Source: Hoplostethus atlanticus (Eukaryota; Chordata; Actinopteri; Trachichthyiformes; Trachichthyidae). From it: 64,000 nucleotides of DNA. This document shows positions 1 to 13,100 of the stretch, piece after piece (position 1 is the stretch's first letter; each line of letters opens with the position of its first letter). Location: positions 9,160,501 through 9,224,500 of the forward strand of contig JAXDDX010000003.1 of the NCBI GenBank assembly GCA_034670405.1, written 5' to 3'. The translations under genes and the position numbers were made by a program. The notes below the pieces were generated by a model that did no database searches, was not told the origin of the DNA, and worked only from the letters and a program-made list of their open reading frames with translations.

Positions 1-1056
1 ATTCCACTAGTCGCCTTTAAAATAATAAAATAAAAATCCATTGAAATATATTAAAACCCATTTATTTGATATTAGACAAAGAAGAAGAAAGCTTGCAATA
101 TGTTGCTATGTTGTGAGTTACCAGGCAATGCAAGATATTTTCTAAACCAAAAATATGTGAGGCTATTCCACATATCCAAAAGCGTTATGATACATCTTCA
201 TTTTTTGGTCTCTAAGACCATTTTGTAACCACAGAGAAATTCATAGCGAGGGGCAGAAGTTCATCATTAAGCCCTCTAAGATGCTCACTTTGTTTAAAGA
301 TGGATTCAACTCTTTAGAAATCAATAACCAGCAGGTAATCAGGGCCTGCTTCATAATAAGATGCAGTTGAGAAAAAAACAAATCAAATTATAAATGATGT
401 ATAAAATCATGCAGGTACTTTTGAATGGAATTTGATATGTATTAAATAAATTAGATATATCTGGACATTTTTTCTTAGTAATCAACACAGAAGTTGCAAT
501 TAATTGCACATCAACACCACCTATGATAGTTGTGTACACAGCTTCTCAAACTGTAATATTAATATCATAAACACTTCTGTTAGTTGTTTCTGTTCTCAGC
601 AGTGTAAAGGTTAATGTTACAAATCTTTACATACAGTACATATCATTTTGTGAGTGATAAAACAATATAATACATTATTTATGTAAACTGACATGCCCAG
701 CACTCAGCATTCACTCAAGTGGTCTATGCACAGTGCTATTGTTTAATAGAACCTCAATCCAATTACACTAGTGTTCATTACTGTAAACTGGCGCACCTCT
801 CTGTCGTCTAGTACTGATGACTAGCTGTGCTATGCTGAGCAGAGTGGATCTGTAGGGATCACAGAGGATTCCACTGCCTTTGGTTCAGGATGTCTGTCTG
901 GTCTGTTCTATAGCTACTGAGCACCCTTTTTCACCCACTGACAGAGACATCTGTCTTGGTCAAAGTCTGCTTAAGGAGTGAAAGCATCCAGAGAGACAGC
1001 CAGGCCAGAGAAAGGCAAGCTCCCCCTCTACAGTAACTGTGTGAACTCCGCACAAA
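1..1056 (-). other. ncam1: Candidate 3' UTR and flank of the ncam1 GPI transcript
   Basis: The 1,056 bases after the exon 15 stop have no coding signal I can support. Candidate minus-strand poly(A) signals are ATTAAA at 742-747 and AATAAA at 61-66. The true 3' end cannot be fixed from sequence alone. The exon encoding the transmembrane segment is not seen here and should lie beyond position 1. Confidence 0.45.
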
Positions 1057-1133
1057 CTATGAAAGGAATATAGTCATGAGGGACAGGAGGAGTGATGCCA
1101 GAGTGTATGTCACAGATGAACAGCCCTGATTGG
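1057..1133 (-). CDS. ncam1: ncam1 exon 15, GPI-anchor tail and stop (NCAM-120 type)
   Basis: After acceptor CTATCCCCAG the exon reads [20 protein letters not shown], then TIFLS and a TAG stop. The small-residue cluster GCSS, short spacer and hydrophobic end form a GPI-attachment signal. Its layout matches the mammalian NCAM-120 tail (small residues, SxTY, then a leucine-rich end). It is phase 1, as required after exon 14. The chosen acceptor is CCCCAG|CCAAT; a second AG 8 nt downstream (AATCAG) would be out of frame. The annotation is based on position, phase and tail chemistry. Confidence 0.85.
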
Positions 1134-4100
1134 CTGGGGATAGCACATCCCGACCACACCAAAATACACACAGGTCAAGACGAAAATGTTCACGTGGTCC
1201 ACCACACCAATGTCCGGGAGCAGGCAAGAGTGCAGGAACATTGAGAGAGGGATAAAGGGCAAGGGAGAGAGAAAAAAGGAGGGGGCAAATGAAGGGAAAC
1301 AAAGAGGAAAAGGAGAGAAGGGTAGGGAAAATGGGAACAGAGGAAGAGAGAAAAGTGAAAACATGTCAGGACTGAAAACCAAAAGTGAAAAAGAGAAAAA
1401 GAAAATGAATTTTTTTTTACCCACTAAGGGAGAAAATTGGGGAAAAAAAATAAAAAAATACAGCAACACATTAAAGCAAAAGCACAGCACAAGGGAGGAA
1501 TACAGTATAGACTAGATGGTGACTCTGTGGTGGGTGAGTGGGATATGCTTTAGATTGGAAAATGAAAAAGGAAAAACAAAGAGTGAGGGAGAGATAACGG
1601 TCTGCTGTAAGGTTGTTGGTAGAATTTATAGGGTTGCTGCTGAGCTGTGTGGTTTTGCTAGGGTAGGTAAGCTTTAGTAAAAACCTTCAGTTACAGCTAC
1701 GATCTCAAGCTAAGTTAATCAGTGGTTATCACTGTCAAACAGGCTGTTTCCAACCATGGACAAAGTATCCAGTCAGTAATGAGTACTAAACAGTAAACAA
1801 AGCTGGAAGAAACACTGCAGTAGTTCAGAGGAAATCCTTTTATCCTTTGTGGAAAGTGCCTGTCCCAGTTCTACGAGGGCAAACTCAAGCTCATTTAGCA
1901 AGAGCTGTCAAAAACAACTTTGAAGTGAGTAAATTCAGCCAGAAAATCACTTCTGGCACACCACTGTCCAGGAAATATATTTTTTCTCTAGCGTTATTTA
2001 GTTGTCATTCACCTTTCAGTGCTAGAGAGATTAAAATAGGACCTCCTGCTTTGGTCGAGCTTTGAGTTTGGCTTTCACAGTTTTGACAGTTTTCTGTGTT
2101 TAGTATCGGTGTGAGTGGCTTGAGGGAGGGTACCTGGGATGGCAGCTGGCTCTGTGGAGGTCCTGAAGGACAGCATTCCTGGTTGGGACTTGCCCTTCTG
2201 ATTCTCTGCCATCACATAGACACTGTACTCTGTGTCCCACTCCAACCCACTCAGAACCACATACTCACTGCCACTGGGCAGCTGGATCTCTGGCTTCCAT
2301 TCTGAAATGTGTTTCTGAGGTACACACAAACACACACTGGTGTAAGTGAAGGCCTGGGCACTACGGCATTAGACTAGAATTGTTCCCCGTTAAATAACGT
2401 ATTTGGAAACAGCAGTCCTATAACTAGTTAGGAGCCCAATACTCACTGGCTTGTAGCGGACTAGATAATGTAAGATGGGTGAGCCGCCGTCATCCTGCTT
2501 GATCCAGTTGATTTTGAGGGAGTTGCCTTTGGGCTGAAGTATCCCTTCGAGCTTAGGAGGACTGGGCTTCCCTTCAAGCACACAAGGGCAATTATAGGGG
2601 TTACTTAGGTTACTTTAAAGGATGCAGAGAACTAGAAGACAGGTTATTGTATTCGGAGGAGCAGAGGCAATGCTGTGATTCCACCAGTACCTTCAGGACT
2701 ACGGGGGGAAAAAACTGGTTAGAAATCAAAGAAAACAGACCCCTCTCTTTGTTGTTGTCCTTTTAGGATTCCTGCCTCTTTTATCACTTGCCATATAATA
2801 TATATATCACAACCAAATGATGCACAGGGCCTGTATATCTGATGTCTGTGAGTTGCTGAGTGCCATTCAGTTGGGGGGGGGGGGGGGGGTTATTTGGCTC
2901 AAAGATAACAGCAATTTGGCAGAATGTTTGTGCAATATAGTCTCCTTGAACTGGACTATGGTAATGTTTTGACACTTTTAACATATATGATTGATTGCCA
3001 TAGCCTATGTTGCATTAAATAATTTAGATGTACACAATGATTTATTGATGACTGCAGTGTGGGGTGACTCATAATATTGATGACTATTCAGCGTGGAGTG
3101 ACTCGTAAAACAAAACAATAAAAACATCAAATTGAAGGACAACAAACAACACGCAGGAGGTGCATGGCATCATCAGGTGAATCATGTCATTACTTGGCAT
3201 TATTAAATTGCCTGTAATGCATGGAATTCAGGCTAAGGTTAAACATGAAACATGGAAGACATAATGTCTAGGCAAGCAATTGCTCTCAGCATGAATACTA
3301 AAAGAAACTGATTGAAGCTATCGAAAGGATGATTAGTGGAAAATAGACGTATTGCATCCTTGAGGTAACACGTCCTACAAGGTAACATCACACGGGTAGA
3401 TATATTAAACACTTCCTGACCCGTCTTACATCACTAAAAACACAGATGGTTTCCTTTCATGTATCCAGCTGAGGCAAATGTCTACATGACTGGTTAAAAG
3501 GAATGATGCAGACCTGCATTAAATGTTTGCATATAGGCGATGAATGTGTTATTTAGAGATAGCATAGCATTGATGTTAGGATTCTCCAATAGAGTTAGGA
3601 TTCTTCTTTTAAAAATCTGGAACATTGAGTTACCTTCTGCAGAGTGGAGATCATCAGCATCATGCAAGCCAAATAACAGTCACATGAATTGCACACATGT
3701 GATTGGTTGAAAGGAAAGTGGAAGAAGTAACATGAAAGATATAATAGACAACAAAACACAGAGAGGGAAAACAAAGTTAAAAGACTTGCAGACAAACAAA
3801 AACAGAAAGACATGGAATCACAAAAAAAGCTCTAGACACTAGTAAACACAACAACAACACAGACAGCTTTCCTCTGTAGAGGGTCAGTAGGCAGCAAGTG
3901 TAGTGGACATCTAACAGTTTTATCTTCTTGACTAAGACTTGATGATGGAAGGCAATTGATTAATCAATACTGATGGACGTAGTCCAAACATAAACCTTCC
4001 CATGTGACATGAAAATAGCTGAAAGGTAAATGTAGCATTTGTGGAGATTTGTAGTGAAAATGCTGATGTTATCCCAAATACTTTACATGCTACGAATCAC

Positions 4101-7100
4101 ACTGACAATGAGATGGATATCTAGATATCAGGCCATACCAGGCTATATTGTTTCAACATGAACACATTTGCTATGCTATGGTGTAAAATTAATAATGGTT
4201 CAGCTAAATAGCAGGGGTGATGGGGTTGTCCTATAAGTATATAAATAGCTATTTCAATACTAACTATCTATTATCTTCACTACAGAACAAACCTGTGTCT
4301 TCAGTGAAAAAATGAAATATGCCATCTAGGAACATGAAAGAAAAGATATCAGGCAAAAACATTTCACACTGAGGTGTTTAACAAGGCATATTTCTGGCAA
4401 TATTGGACAAAAAAACAAAGGAAAACACTAAACATCATTTCATGATCACCATAATCCAGGTAATACTGACATACCAAACTACACAAAATTTAAAGGCCTC
4501 TATGTGGTCACTGCGTTTGTCAAACATCGTCTCTTTCCGAAAAAACTCAGTAAGAGAGTTTAAGTGCGTAGGTGCTAAAAAACATTTTCAAACAATTTAT
4601 CTTTTAGTTCAAAGTTTTAGCTTCTGAAATGTCTCTCCGACTCTGACATTTTTTCTTCAATCGTCTTTGAAGTCCTGCTGTCAGACATGTTTAGCCGAGC
4701 ACAGGTAAGAAAGAACCTCCCTCATTCAAAGTGATTTGTCAAAGCAAATGGAGTTTTAATGGAAGCTAGCTCCATCCCTTCAGAAACCAAGAGCACATAG
4801 TGATGACTGAATCTTTATCTTTAAGATTCAAGAGATAATATAAATTATTCCTTGTTTAAATAAATATTGATAAACAATCATTTACACCACCTAATAAATA
4901 AAAAGAAAATATTCTGAAACAGCACTTGATGAAAGTTAGAACAAGAGCTCAGGCAAAGAGAGATGAAGCACTTACTTTTGTAAGAATAGCCTGATGGATA
5001 CAACAGAAAACATAGAGGAAAAAATGGATGAATAAAATTATAAAATGAAAGATATGAGGAGACATCCAGCATATAATCAACTCTCAAGATGGGATCAATT
5101 TGGAGTTGACATGCACATTCTGGGCTAGGCCAGCAGGAGGCAGTCATTTCTCCTCTCAAGACATGCACACACAACCAATAGAGGGGGATAAAAACTACGT
5201 AATGAGGGACAGATTCAATACAAGGTTGGCTTTTACAGAAACAAGGAAAATTACAATTGATCATTCTCTTCTTCATATTAATATGAAATAATGTGGCTGA
5301 TGAAAGGCTCTAAACCAGTGGATCTCAACCGATTGTGCAATGGGGCCCAGATTTGACCTCATTCATGCAGTCATAATCCAACGTGTTACATTGAAAGATA
5401 TTAACCAAGTTATTCTCTATGACAAAACCTAGAAAAATATTCATCGATGCCTTAGATTTCAAGGCCTTCCCAATATGTGACAAAGTGGTGCAATTACATC
5501 AGACAATGTCTGATTTAAAAAAATATTAGGATCATGAAAGTAGTCCACCAGTTTGATTTTTTTTGTCAGTTTTATTCCTAGGTGTCACAGTAAGCCAAAA
5601 AAGATTAGATGAAAATTGGTGAGGGAATGAGGACAGTATCATGGGCTCTGGGAATCTCTGTGTAGCCTACATCTGAGTGAAATGTAAAAAAAAACACCTA
5701 ACAGCTTCAGAACGGTCTCAATGTCCACCTTTGGGTCACAACTCAGCACTTGAAAAACACTCTTGATTTTTCATAAATCAATAATGAAATGGACAAACAT
5801 TTATTGTGTTATTCCAGGACAGAGAAGAGGGGGATTCAGGTAAGTTGGAAAAGACAGCTGAAGAAGGTATGATGAAGGTTTTATGCTGTAAAATTGTGTG
5901 GGCGCGCAGAGATGTGTGTGAATGCAACTTACGGACAGGCTCTGTCTTGAAAGACACAGCAGGGCTGCTTTCACCCTCTCCCTTGCCGTTAATGGCTGAC
6001 ATCCTCACTTCATAGTCGGTCTCAGGTTTCAGGTCTGTGATAGTCACCTCACTCAGGGAACCTGTCACAATATCAGAGGGAGTGCAATCCCTGCTGAAAA
6101 ATCCTTGATACTTTGACAAGCAGCAAACCAAAACTATCCCGTCCCAGAAACATCCATCATTTCATCACAAGTAAACAGTGATCATCTCAATTCTCATTAG
6201 GAATGAGAATATGTCATCTCATTTCAAAGATGTTAAAACAACAGATATGAAACTGTTTAAAGGACTAGTCTAAAGTCTAAAACCAGAAATAACTGACAGC
6301 TGTTTCTCAGCCATTATCCTGCAGTGTCAACCTTAAAAGCCTACTTGCATCACCATCGTGTCTGGATGAAAAATGTTTTTACCTCCACCAGTGAAATTGG
6401 AAGGATGTATATATTCACTGCCTGTTTGTTAGCCATATATTTTTATAAAGATAAGAACGGATTTGGCTAAACTTTGGTGGACAAATAGGCCTTGGCCCGA
6501 GGATCAGTTGATTAGATTTTGGTGGTGATTCGGATCTGGGATTTCATATAGACAAGGAAATGGGTAAACAGCTGAATTTAATTAAAAAAACAAAAAACAT
6601 CTATTTTCAATCTTTCTTTCTCCACTCCCCCATGATTGGCAATTTCAATGTGCAATTTCCCCATTGTTCCCAAGACAACAAAGATATTTTTTGAACACAG
6701 TGTTCGTACCTTCTTGGACCTTGTAGATCCTCTGCACCCAGCTGCCCCTGCCCTGTGCCCTCCACTCAGCCCCATATTTGAAGGACAGGAACACCTCCAG
6801 TGGATTCAGGCTCCTGGAACTGGACACGTGCCGTGCTGGAGAAAGGCTCCACCTCACTGATGGATGGAGCTGATGGGACGTCTAGTTAAGGGAGGAAATG
6901 AAATACTATTACCAATTAAACTGTGAGATTGCAGCACACCACAATTTATCATTTACTTTGTATTCTCATATTGTAAGTAAAAATGGCATGTTTCACTTTT
7001 TGCCTACATATCCTACATATCTTTCCTACTGCACTGTATCTTGTTTATGGAGTTTAGCGCAAGTTCAATCAGGAAGGCTACCTCTCTTTCATTCATAAAT

Positions 7101-10100
7101 TCTGTCAGCTGGAGCCGAACCTGCCCCTCAGTACGAATCATCCAACCACCCTAGCCCACCCAAACACATTCCCTCTCACCTACTCTGGGAACCAATCACA
7201 AACCGGTACAGACTACTTTTACTCCCTCAGCTGTTTCGTGCTTTGCTGTCATTTCAGTTCTGCTGCTCCGCTGCATCAGACCGACACACCACCACCTCCC
7301 CCCGCCACCACCAGCATCTTGGCTCCATCAGATATTCAGCCGGGGGGTGTAGCTGTCTCCTGCCTGCCCCTGGATACCTCTTGGAGTCTACGCCAAACCT
7401 CTACCTCTGCACATTTCCCATGTCATTGTCTCAATAATGACATAATCCTAGCCTCTCATTATTGAAATATTGTTAGACCATACAAATTTAATTAACTGTT
7501 TCTTTTTCAGAAAAATGAGGTGAGTGAGCGAAAACAATAAAAAATAGGGGTGGGGGGGCAGACGGATGTGCATCAACAATTTTTGTGGTTTTTTTAATAA
7601 AAAGTGAGGGTATTCGTTAAACAGTGTTGAATAAATTATTTTATTTGAAGAAGAGTCTTCGATTATGCTTCGATTATGAAGATTATGCTATGGGGCAAGT
7701 GGGTGTTAGGATGCAACGGAGCTTCGCAAGTCGGACGCCAATAGGGATGATATCTGAGGTATGTAGGGTCACAAAAGGGGCAAAGCTGAAAGGATGGGGG
7801 TTCATTGCAAGTACACGAGGTGGATGCCGTACGCAATACAGGGCGACCTGCAATCATCAGGGTTATACGCATGTTCACGCGATCAGCATTGGTTAGGAAA
7901 TGTTTACAAAAATCAACTTTCATTGAGATAATGTCCACATGAAAAACGAAAGATTGGTATAAAAACCAGGTATGGAGTAGTGTGCGATGTATGCTGAATC
8001 ATTTCCATCTATCCCCAACAACTTAGATTCCATCCTCTGCCACACATAGCATCCTCTGCCACACATAGCTGCCTCCAAAAGTGCATTGAGAAACCTCTAC
8101 AGAAACTTAATTTTTAATCTGTATGAAATCTATGATTTGTGACACTAGCATTGTTTCTCTTGCAATGAATACTTCATACTCTGACGTCATTTCAGAAAAT
8201 AAATGAACACACCAAAATGCTGCTATGGCTGGCCGCCTGATCCCAGTAAAAGCTAGTAATTGCACACCCTCCAAATGCAAACCACGGCAAATAGTGAGCA
8301 GCCATGCTGGGCCTTTCTGACAACAACAGCTTTGAAATGATGGAATACCAATGCAGACAAAAACTTGTTTGAGATTTTCTAAACACTTTTGACTGGTATT
8401 TCAGTCAGTGGGAGCTGAGAAATAACTGCAAACAAATATTAAAATTCAAATTGAGGATGTAAATGTCCTGAAATGGTAAACAGCTGGCATTTGAGGAAGG
8501 AGATGGGCAATCATGATGAGATGAGAAGAAAACAACACACCTCATATCACCACTAAACCTGCAAATAGTGATCAAGCAAAGAAATCAGGGTCTATCTAAA
8601 TGCATAGCAAGACTGCATAATGGATTGCGGGATCATGATGACTGACCAGCCTGAATGAGGAGGAACTCCTTGGACTCGGTACCCATTTCATTGGAGGCGG
8701 TGCAGTTATAGCTCCCAAAGTCATTTTCAGACTCAGGAGTTACCTGGAAGAAACCAAAGCAGCAAATTTATGAAGGGCAGTGTACCAAAACAGATGGATA
8801 GACCTCTGTGTCAAACACTGTGAAGGTGACCTTTATCTTTTTGTTTGTCCATTAGAGTATCCTATTTTTATTCGTTGCCCTGAGCTTTCCTTCTTCTGAA
8901 TTATTTATCTGATTTCTTTCCCACAATGGAGTTGAAAGAAAAACCTTCACTTCAAGTCTATGCTCATGAAATCTTAATGACACCATGATGCATACATTTA
9001 TATGTGTATTTGTGTGTGTATGTTTGCGTGCGTGCATGTGTAACATGTATCTTTATTAATCTGAGTATGACTGCACCTCCAGGTAGCTGGCTGAGGGACT
9101 TTTGAAAATCTTAATGTTGGTGGTGTTTGGGTTGGGCAGCTGCAGTCCATCTCTCAGCCACACAATAGACACTTCACTAGGATGAGCCTGGACATCACAG
9201 CTGATATTAACAGCATTCCCCTCCCAGGTGTACACTGCCACTGTGCCTTGGATCTTAGGGGCATCTGGAAAACAAACAAACAAACAAACAAAAACAAAAA
9301 ATAACAACAGAGGCCTTTTGTCATAAACTATTAAATTGTTTTAATAGTTCAATGCTTTGTAAATTTAAAGACTACAAGGTTTGTATGATCAAGCAATGAC
9401 CATTTGGTTCAATTAGAAGGTGAATGACAGGCAATGGCGTTTGTAAAGTGCAACTGCTTATTCAGTTCAACCGAACAATATTAGAGGAGGAAATTCTTAC
9501 AGCGGACTTCCAGATAGGCGGGCTGAGCATCCTCTCCGATGGCACTGCGTGCTGTGCAGAGGTACTGGCCAGCATCTGTATACTTGACATACTTCAGGGT
9601 GAGGGAGGACACACGAGCATCACTCCTCACCACTACGTTCCCATCCAGACTCTACATGGGAGCAGAGAATCCATGGGTTTCATTTTTAATAATCGTATCT
9701 ACAAGAATATCATGGTAATCCCTTATAACACAATTATATGGGACCATATTGTACGCTTACATATACAATGTAGAATTCTGCTGACAAGATCAAACAACAA
9801 TACAAAGTGTCTTAATGTTAACTAACAGAGTATGACCTAAAAGAAAACCACTTTAGAAAGCCTGCACTTGATGAGAGACATTCCATTAAGAAGCATAAAC
9901 TCCATGGTGTAAAGACTTAGAGACATATGGACACAGTTGACAGCACAAGGGAGTCTATTAATAATTGACGAGAGAAATGCAGGAGAAACCACCGAGAGCT
10001 TTTCACACTACGGGCTCACCAACTCATGGACTATGCTGATGCATGGTGCTAGACAGCAGAGTATACGCTTACTTGCAATGCTTGCATTTTTACACTGATG

Positions 10101-13100
10101 AGGCTTTAGTTTTCTGCTTTATTGCACAAATTGACTGACATTTTAAGATAAGATTGTAAGTTAACTATTTGTTGTGGTGATTTGGGTGTAGCGGGCCACA
10201 GTGTTCTCTGCACCCACATTTCAGTATTGTACATGCCCCACTTTCAATGATGAAAAGGAAATGCCAAATCACAAGCATGTGAAACCAGGGAAATCAGAAG
10301 CATAATCAGGCTAATGAGATGAGTAATTGACCTTGTTACTCTGAACATACCCAGTTTCATGAACTTGATATGCAGAGTTACAACAACCGACCATTGGTAG
10401 CTTCCTAACCTTGTGTCAGGGTCAACAGCTCTTTGTTGTTGTGGTTCTCTGTGTCTCAAGTTCTCAGACAGACCAAGCTGCTCTCTTTAAAGGGATATTT
10501 CTCCCTGGGATTGTTCTTGGGTGTAGATGATTCTCACATCACAATTTCAATTTGGCCTTTAGTTGCATACTGTTGATAATCAGTTGCAATGTTTTGTATT
10601 AACTGGAATTCCTAAATAAAACTGCTTTTTTTCAACTAAGTTATTTAATTGAGCTGCTAATGACAAAACAAATGTTCAGTGTCCTTTAGAAAATATTACT
10701 CTGAACACAATTCAGTATTTCTGAAGCTCAGTAACTCTCAAACCAATTTAAACAGTGCAATGGAGTCTACAGTTTTAGGACATGTGTGAGACTTTCTTAT
10801 ATAGTATGAGATGGTAAGCTTTGCTATTTTTGGTGAATTGCCCTGTTTACAAGATGCTGCAGAATCAAAGTGCCTCTCTTGGTTAATTTACATGGCTTTG
10901 TTCCAAGATGCAGGCCAACCAATGGCATGGATGCACATATTGAATTAGGCCCCAGTCTGGGCAGCCATGTAAGAGAAACCCTCATTAGTTTGTATTCAAA
11001 TTCAATGGACAAAGCATGTCTGGGGCATTCATTATGCATGACGGGTAGCAGGACCAGGAAAACACTTACATAACACAGCACCCTTTCATTTTGACCCCTG
11101 TACACACAGCTTCCTCTTCCTGACCCACGCCCCCCTGTATTACTGCTTCTGACTACTGCATCTGCATACCAATCCGTACTATGTAAAAGAGTGAAGTCCA
11201 ACTTAGGCGTTCAGCCTCAATACTCATACTTTCTTAATGTACAACACTGTGCTCCTACATTTTGGACAATAAGAGGTCGAAAGGTCACTATAGCTAATTT
11301 TCACAACCACAGATGGACATTCTTCTCAGGGGCTACAGCCTCTTATTCCCTACACATGACCTGTAATGAATATCATCCTCTACCAGAGGAAAACTGCCTG
11401 TTCATTTGCAACATAATATTGGTGATTCATTAAAGTTTCATAACAATGATTTTCAGCAAGGAGCCTGAATAAATAATGCAACAGAGTTGTTGTGTCTATT
11501 GGAAACATCCAGCAAATTCAGTTTTACTTGATCATTATTTGTTGACTCTACTGCCTATAAAAATAGGAATGAAACCACCCTACATGGGTATGTGACAACT
11601 GGGTACAAAATAGATGAGATAGGAGAAAAACAAACACTTGGAAACAGAAGATTCTTTGTGGTAAGATGCTCTAATAAATCAAACCAGACAGCAGAACTAT
11701 ACCTTTCTATACCTTTAGCAGCAGAGGAGAGAGGTACTGCAGCAACAGCAGAGCATAAAATTGAGAGTACATTGAGCACATGTCAGACACGTCTCTCTCA
11801 CCTGGCCTGGCATACAAATTGAATGAACCTTCCCCTCCGCAGCTCGTCAGTCGGACACTAAAACCGCCTCCTCACACTCCTCACACGCAACATACATGCT
11901 CAGTATGCCCCTTCTCCTGTGTTGCCTACAATGGGATTTTTTGCTGCACGCTAAGCAGTGATCCAATTCTGTCCATAGTTGTACTATACCTTTGCTCATG
12001 TATCATATGTCAGAAAAAGTGAACATTGTTATGTGATCTGATCCACTGATGTAAACCAATCCAACCATAAGCTGCAACCACAAATACAATATGCTTCTGA
12101 GATTTAATTTGCGAGACAATTGTCAATTAAAGTAGACTATAAAGAAGTAGGATGGCACAAGTCTATCTTTGTAGGCTGTGTATTTCTTCCTCTTATGGGA
12201 GGAGTGGTGCTTGCTTTGGATCATTCTTATTATGAAAACAGGTAACAGAAGGCATGCAGAAGGTGGGAAGCTTAGAGAACTAGGTAAGCACCAAGTGTTT
12301 TGGGGCCAATTCCTATTACTTTGTAACATTGTGTTCAGCCATCACACACACTATAGGGTACCCATACATTTGTGTAGATATAAAAGACAGAAAATGAGTC
12401 TCTGATCTGTCCTGGTATTGGCACTGTGCACTCAGAATTAGTATTGGAAATGACGAAGTGGTTTTGTGATTATTGTAATCACAGGGAATGTAATGCTGGA
12501 AAACACATATTAGGTTCAGAAATCAACTGAGGTAGCTGCCAACTTTCACTTTCTTTCAGAGAGAGTCCCTAGTACTGAAGGTTTTTCTCTTGCATACATA
12601 TTCTGCTATCTTTGGTCAAATGAATAACATCTGCACATTTATTATTACTCTAATTTCACAACTGCATGTTGAAGTCAAAGTCACGGTTTGGCATACAACT
12701 GAGCGAGAGCTCGAGATGTCGGAGTGGGGACGGAGAGATACTCTGTATGAGGGTGTGAGCTCTAGTGTGAGCTCTACCTCTCATAGTGGAATGAGTTTTT
12801 GAGAGAAAGCATGCCCACAAACTGCATCTAGATATGAAATTCAATGAAGTGAAATAGAATTATGCATCAAATCTATGAAATGATGCTAGAAGTCTTCCTA
12901 CGATTTGATTAGTGCTATACAGTGGCATCCAAAAGTCTGAATCCACTACCAAGAACTCTTTTGTTTCATCATTTATCAACTAATACACGTTTCATTTCAT
13001 TAAATTAATAATTAAAAATATTTCATAACGGAAGTCCTTTTTCAAAGTTAAAGCACTAGCAGTAGCAACAATAACTCATAGAGGACCGTATTAATTTAGT

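Larger units (their letters stand above)
2572..5932 (-). other. ncam1 intron 12, no muscle-specific exons recognised
   Basis: The intron is 3.4 kb and AT-rich. It holds a 17-base G run at 2873-2889 (C run in the transcript) and a probable non-autonomous hAT repeat at about 5316-5760. In mammals this interval carries the small muscle-specific exons. I could not recognise any here, but they are tiny and poorly conserved, so their absence is not shown. Confidence 0.5.

Noticed and set aside
1186-1515. 109-codon plus-strand ORF rich in K, E, G and R
   Set aside because: Translation of the purine tract; low-complexity and without domain.
2572-5932. Muscle-specific ncam1 exons between exons 12 and 13
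   Set aside because: Expected from mammals but not recognisable by eye; no block had both splice sites and a plausible sequence.
9424-9825. 133-codon plus-strand ORF
   Set aside because: Antisense shadow of ncam1 exon 8; it has no similarity of its own.
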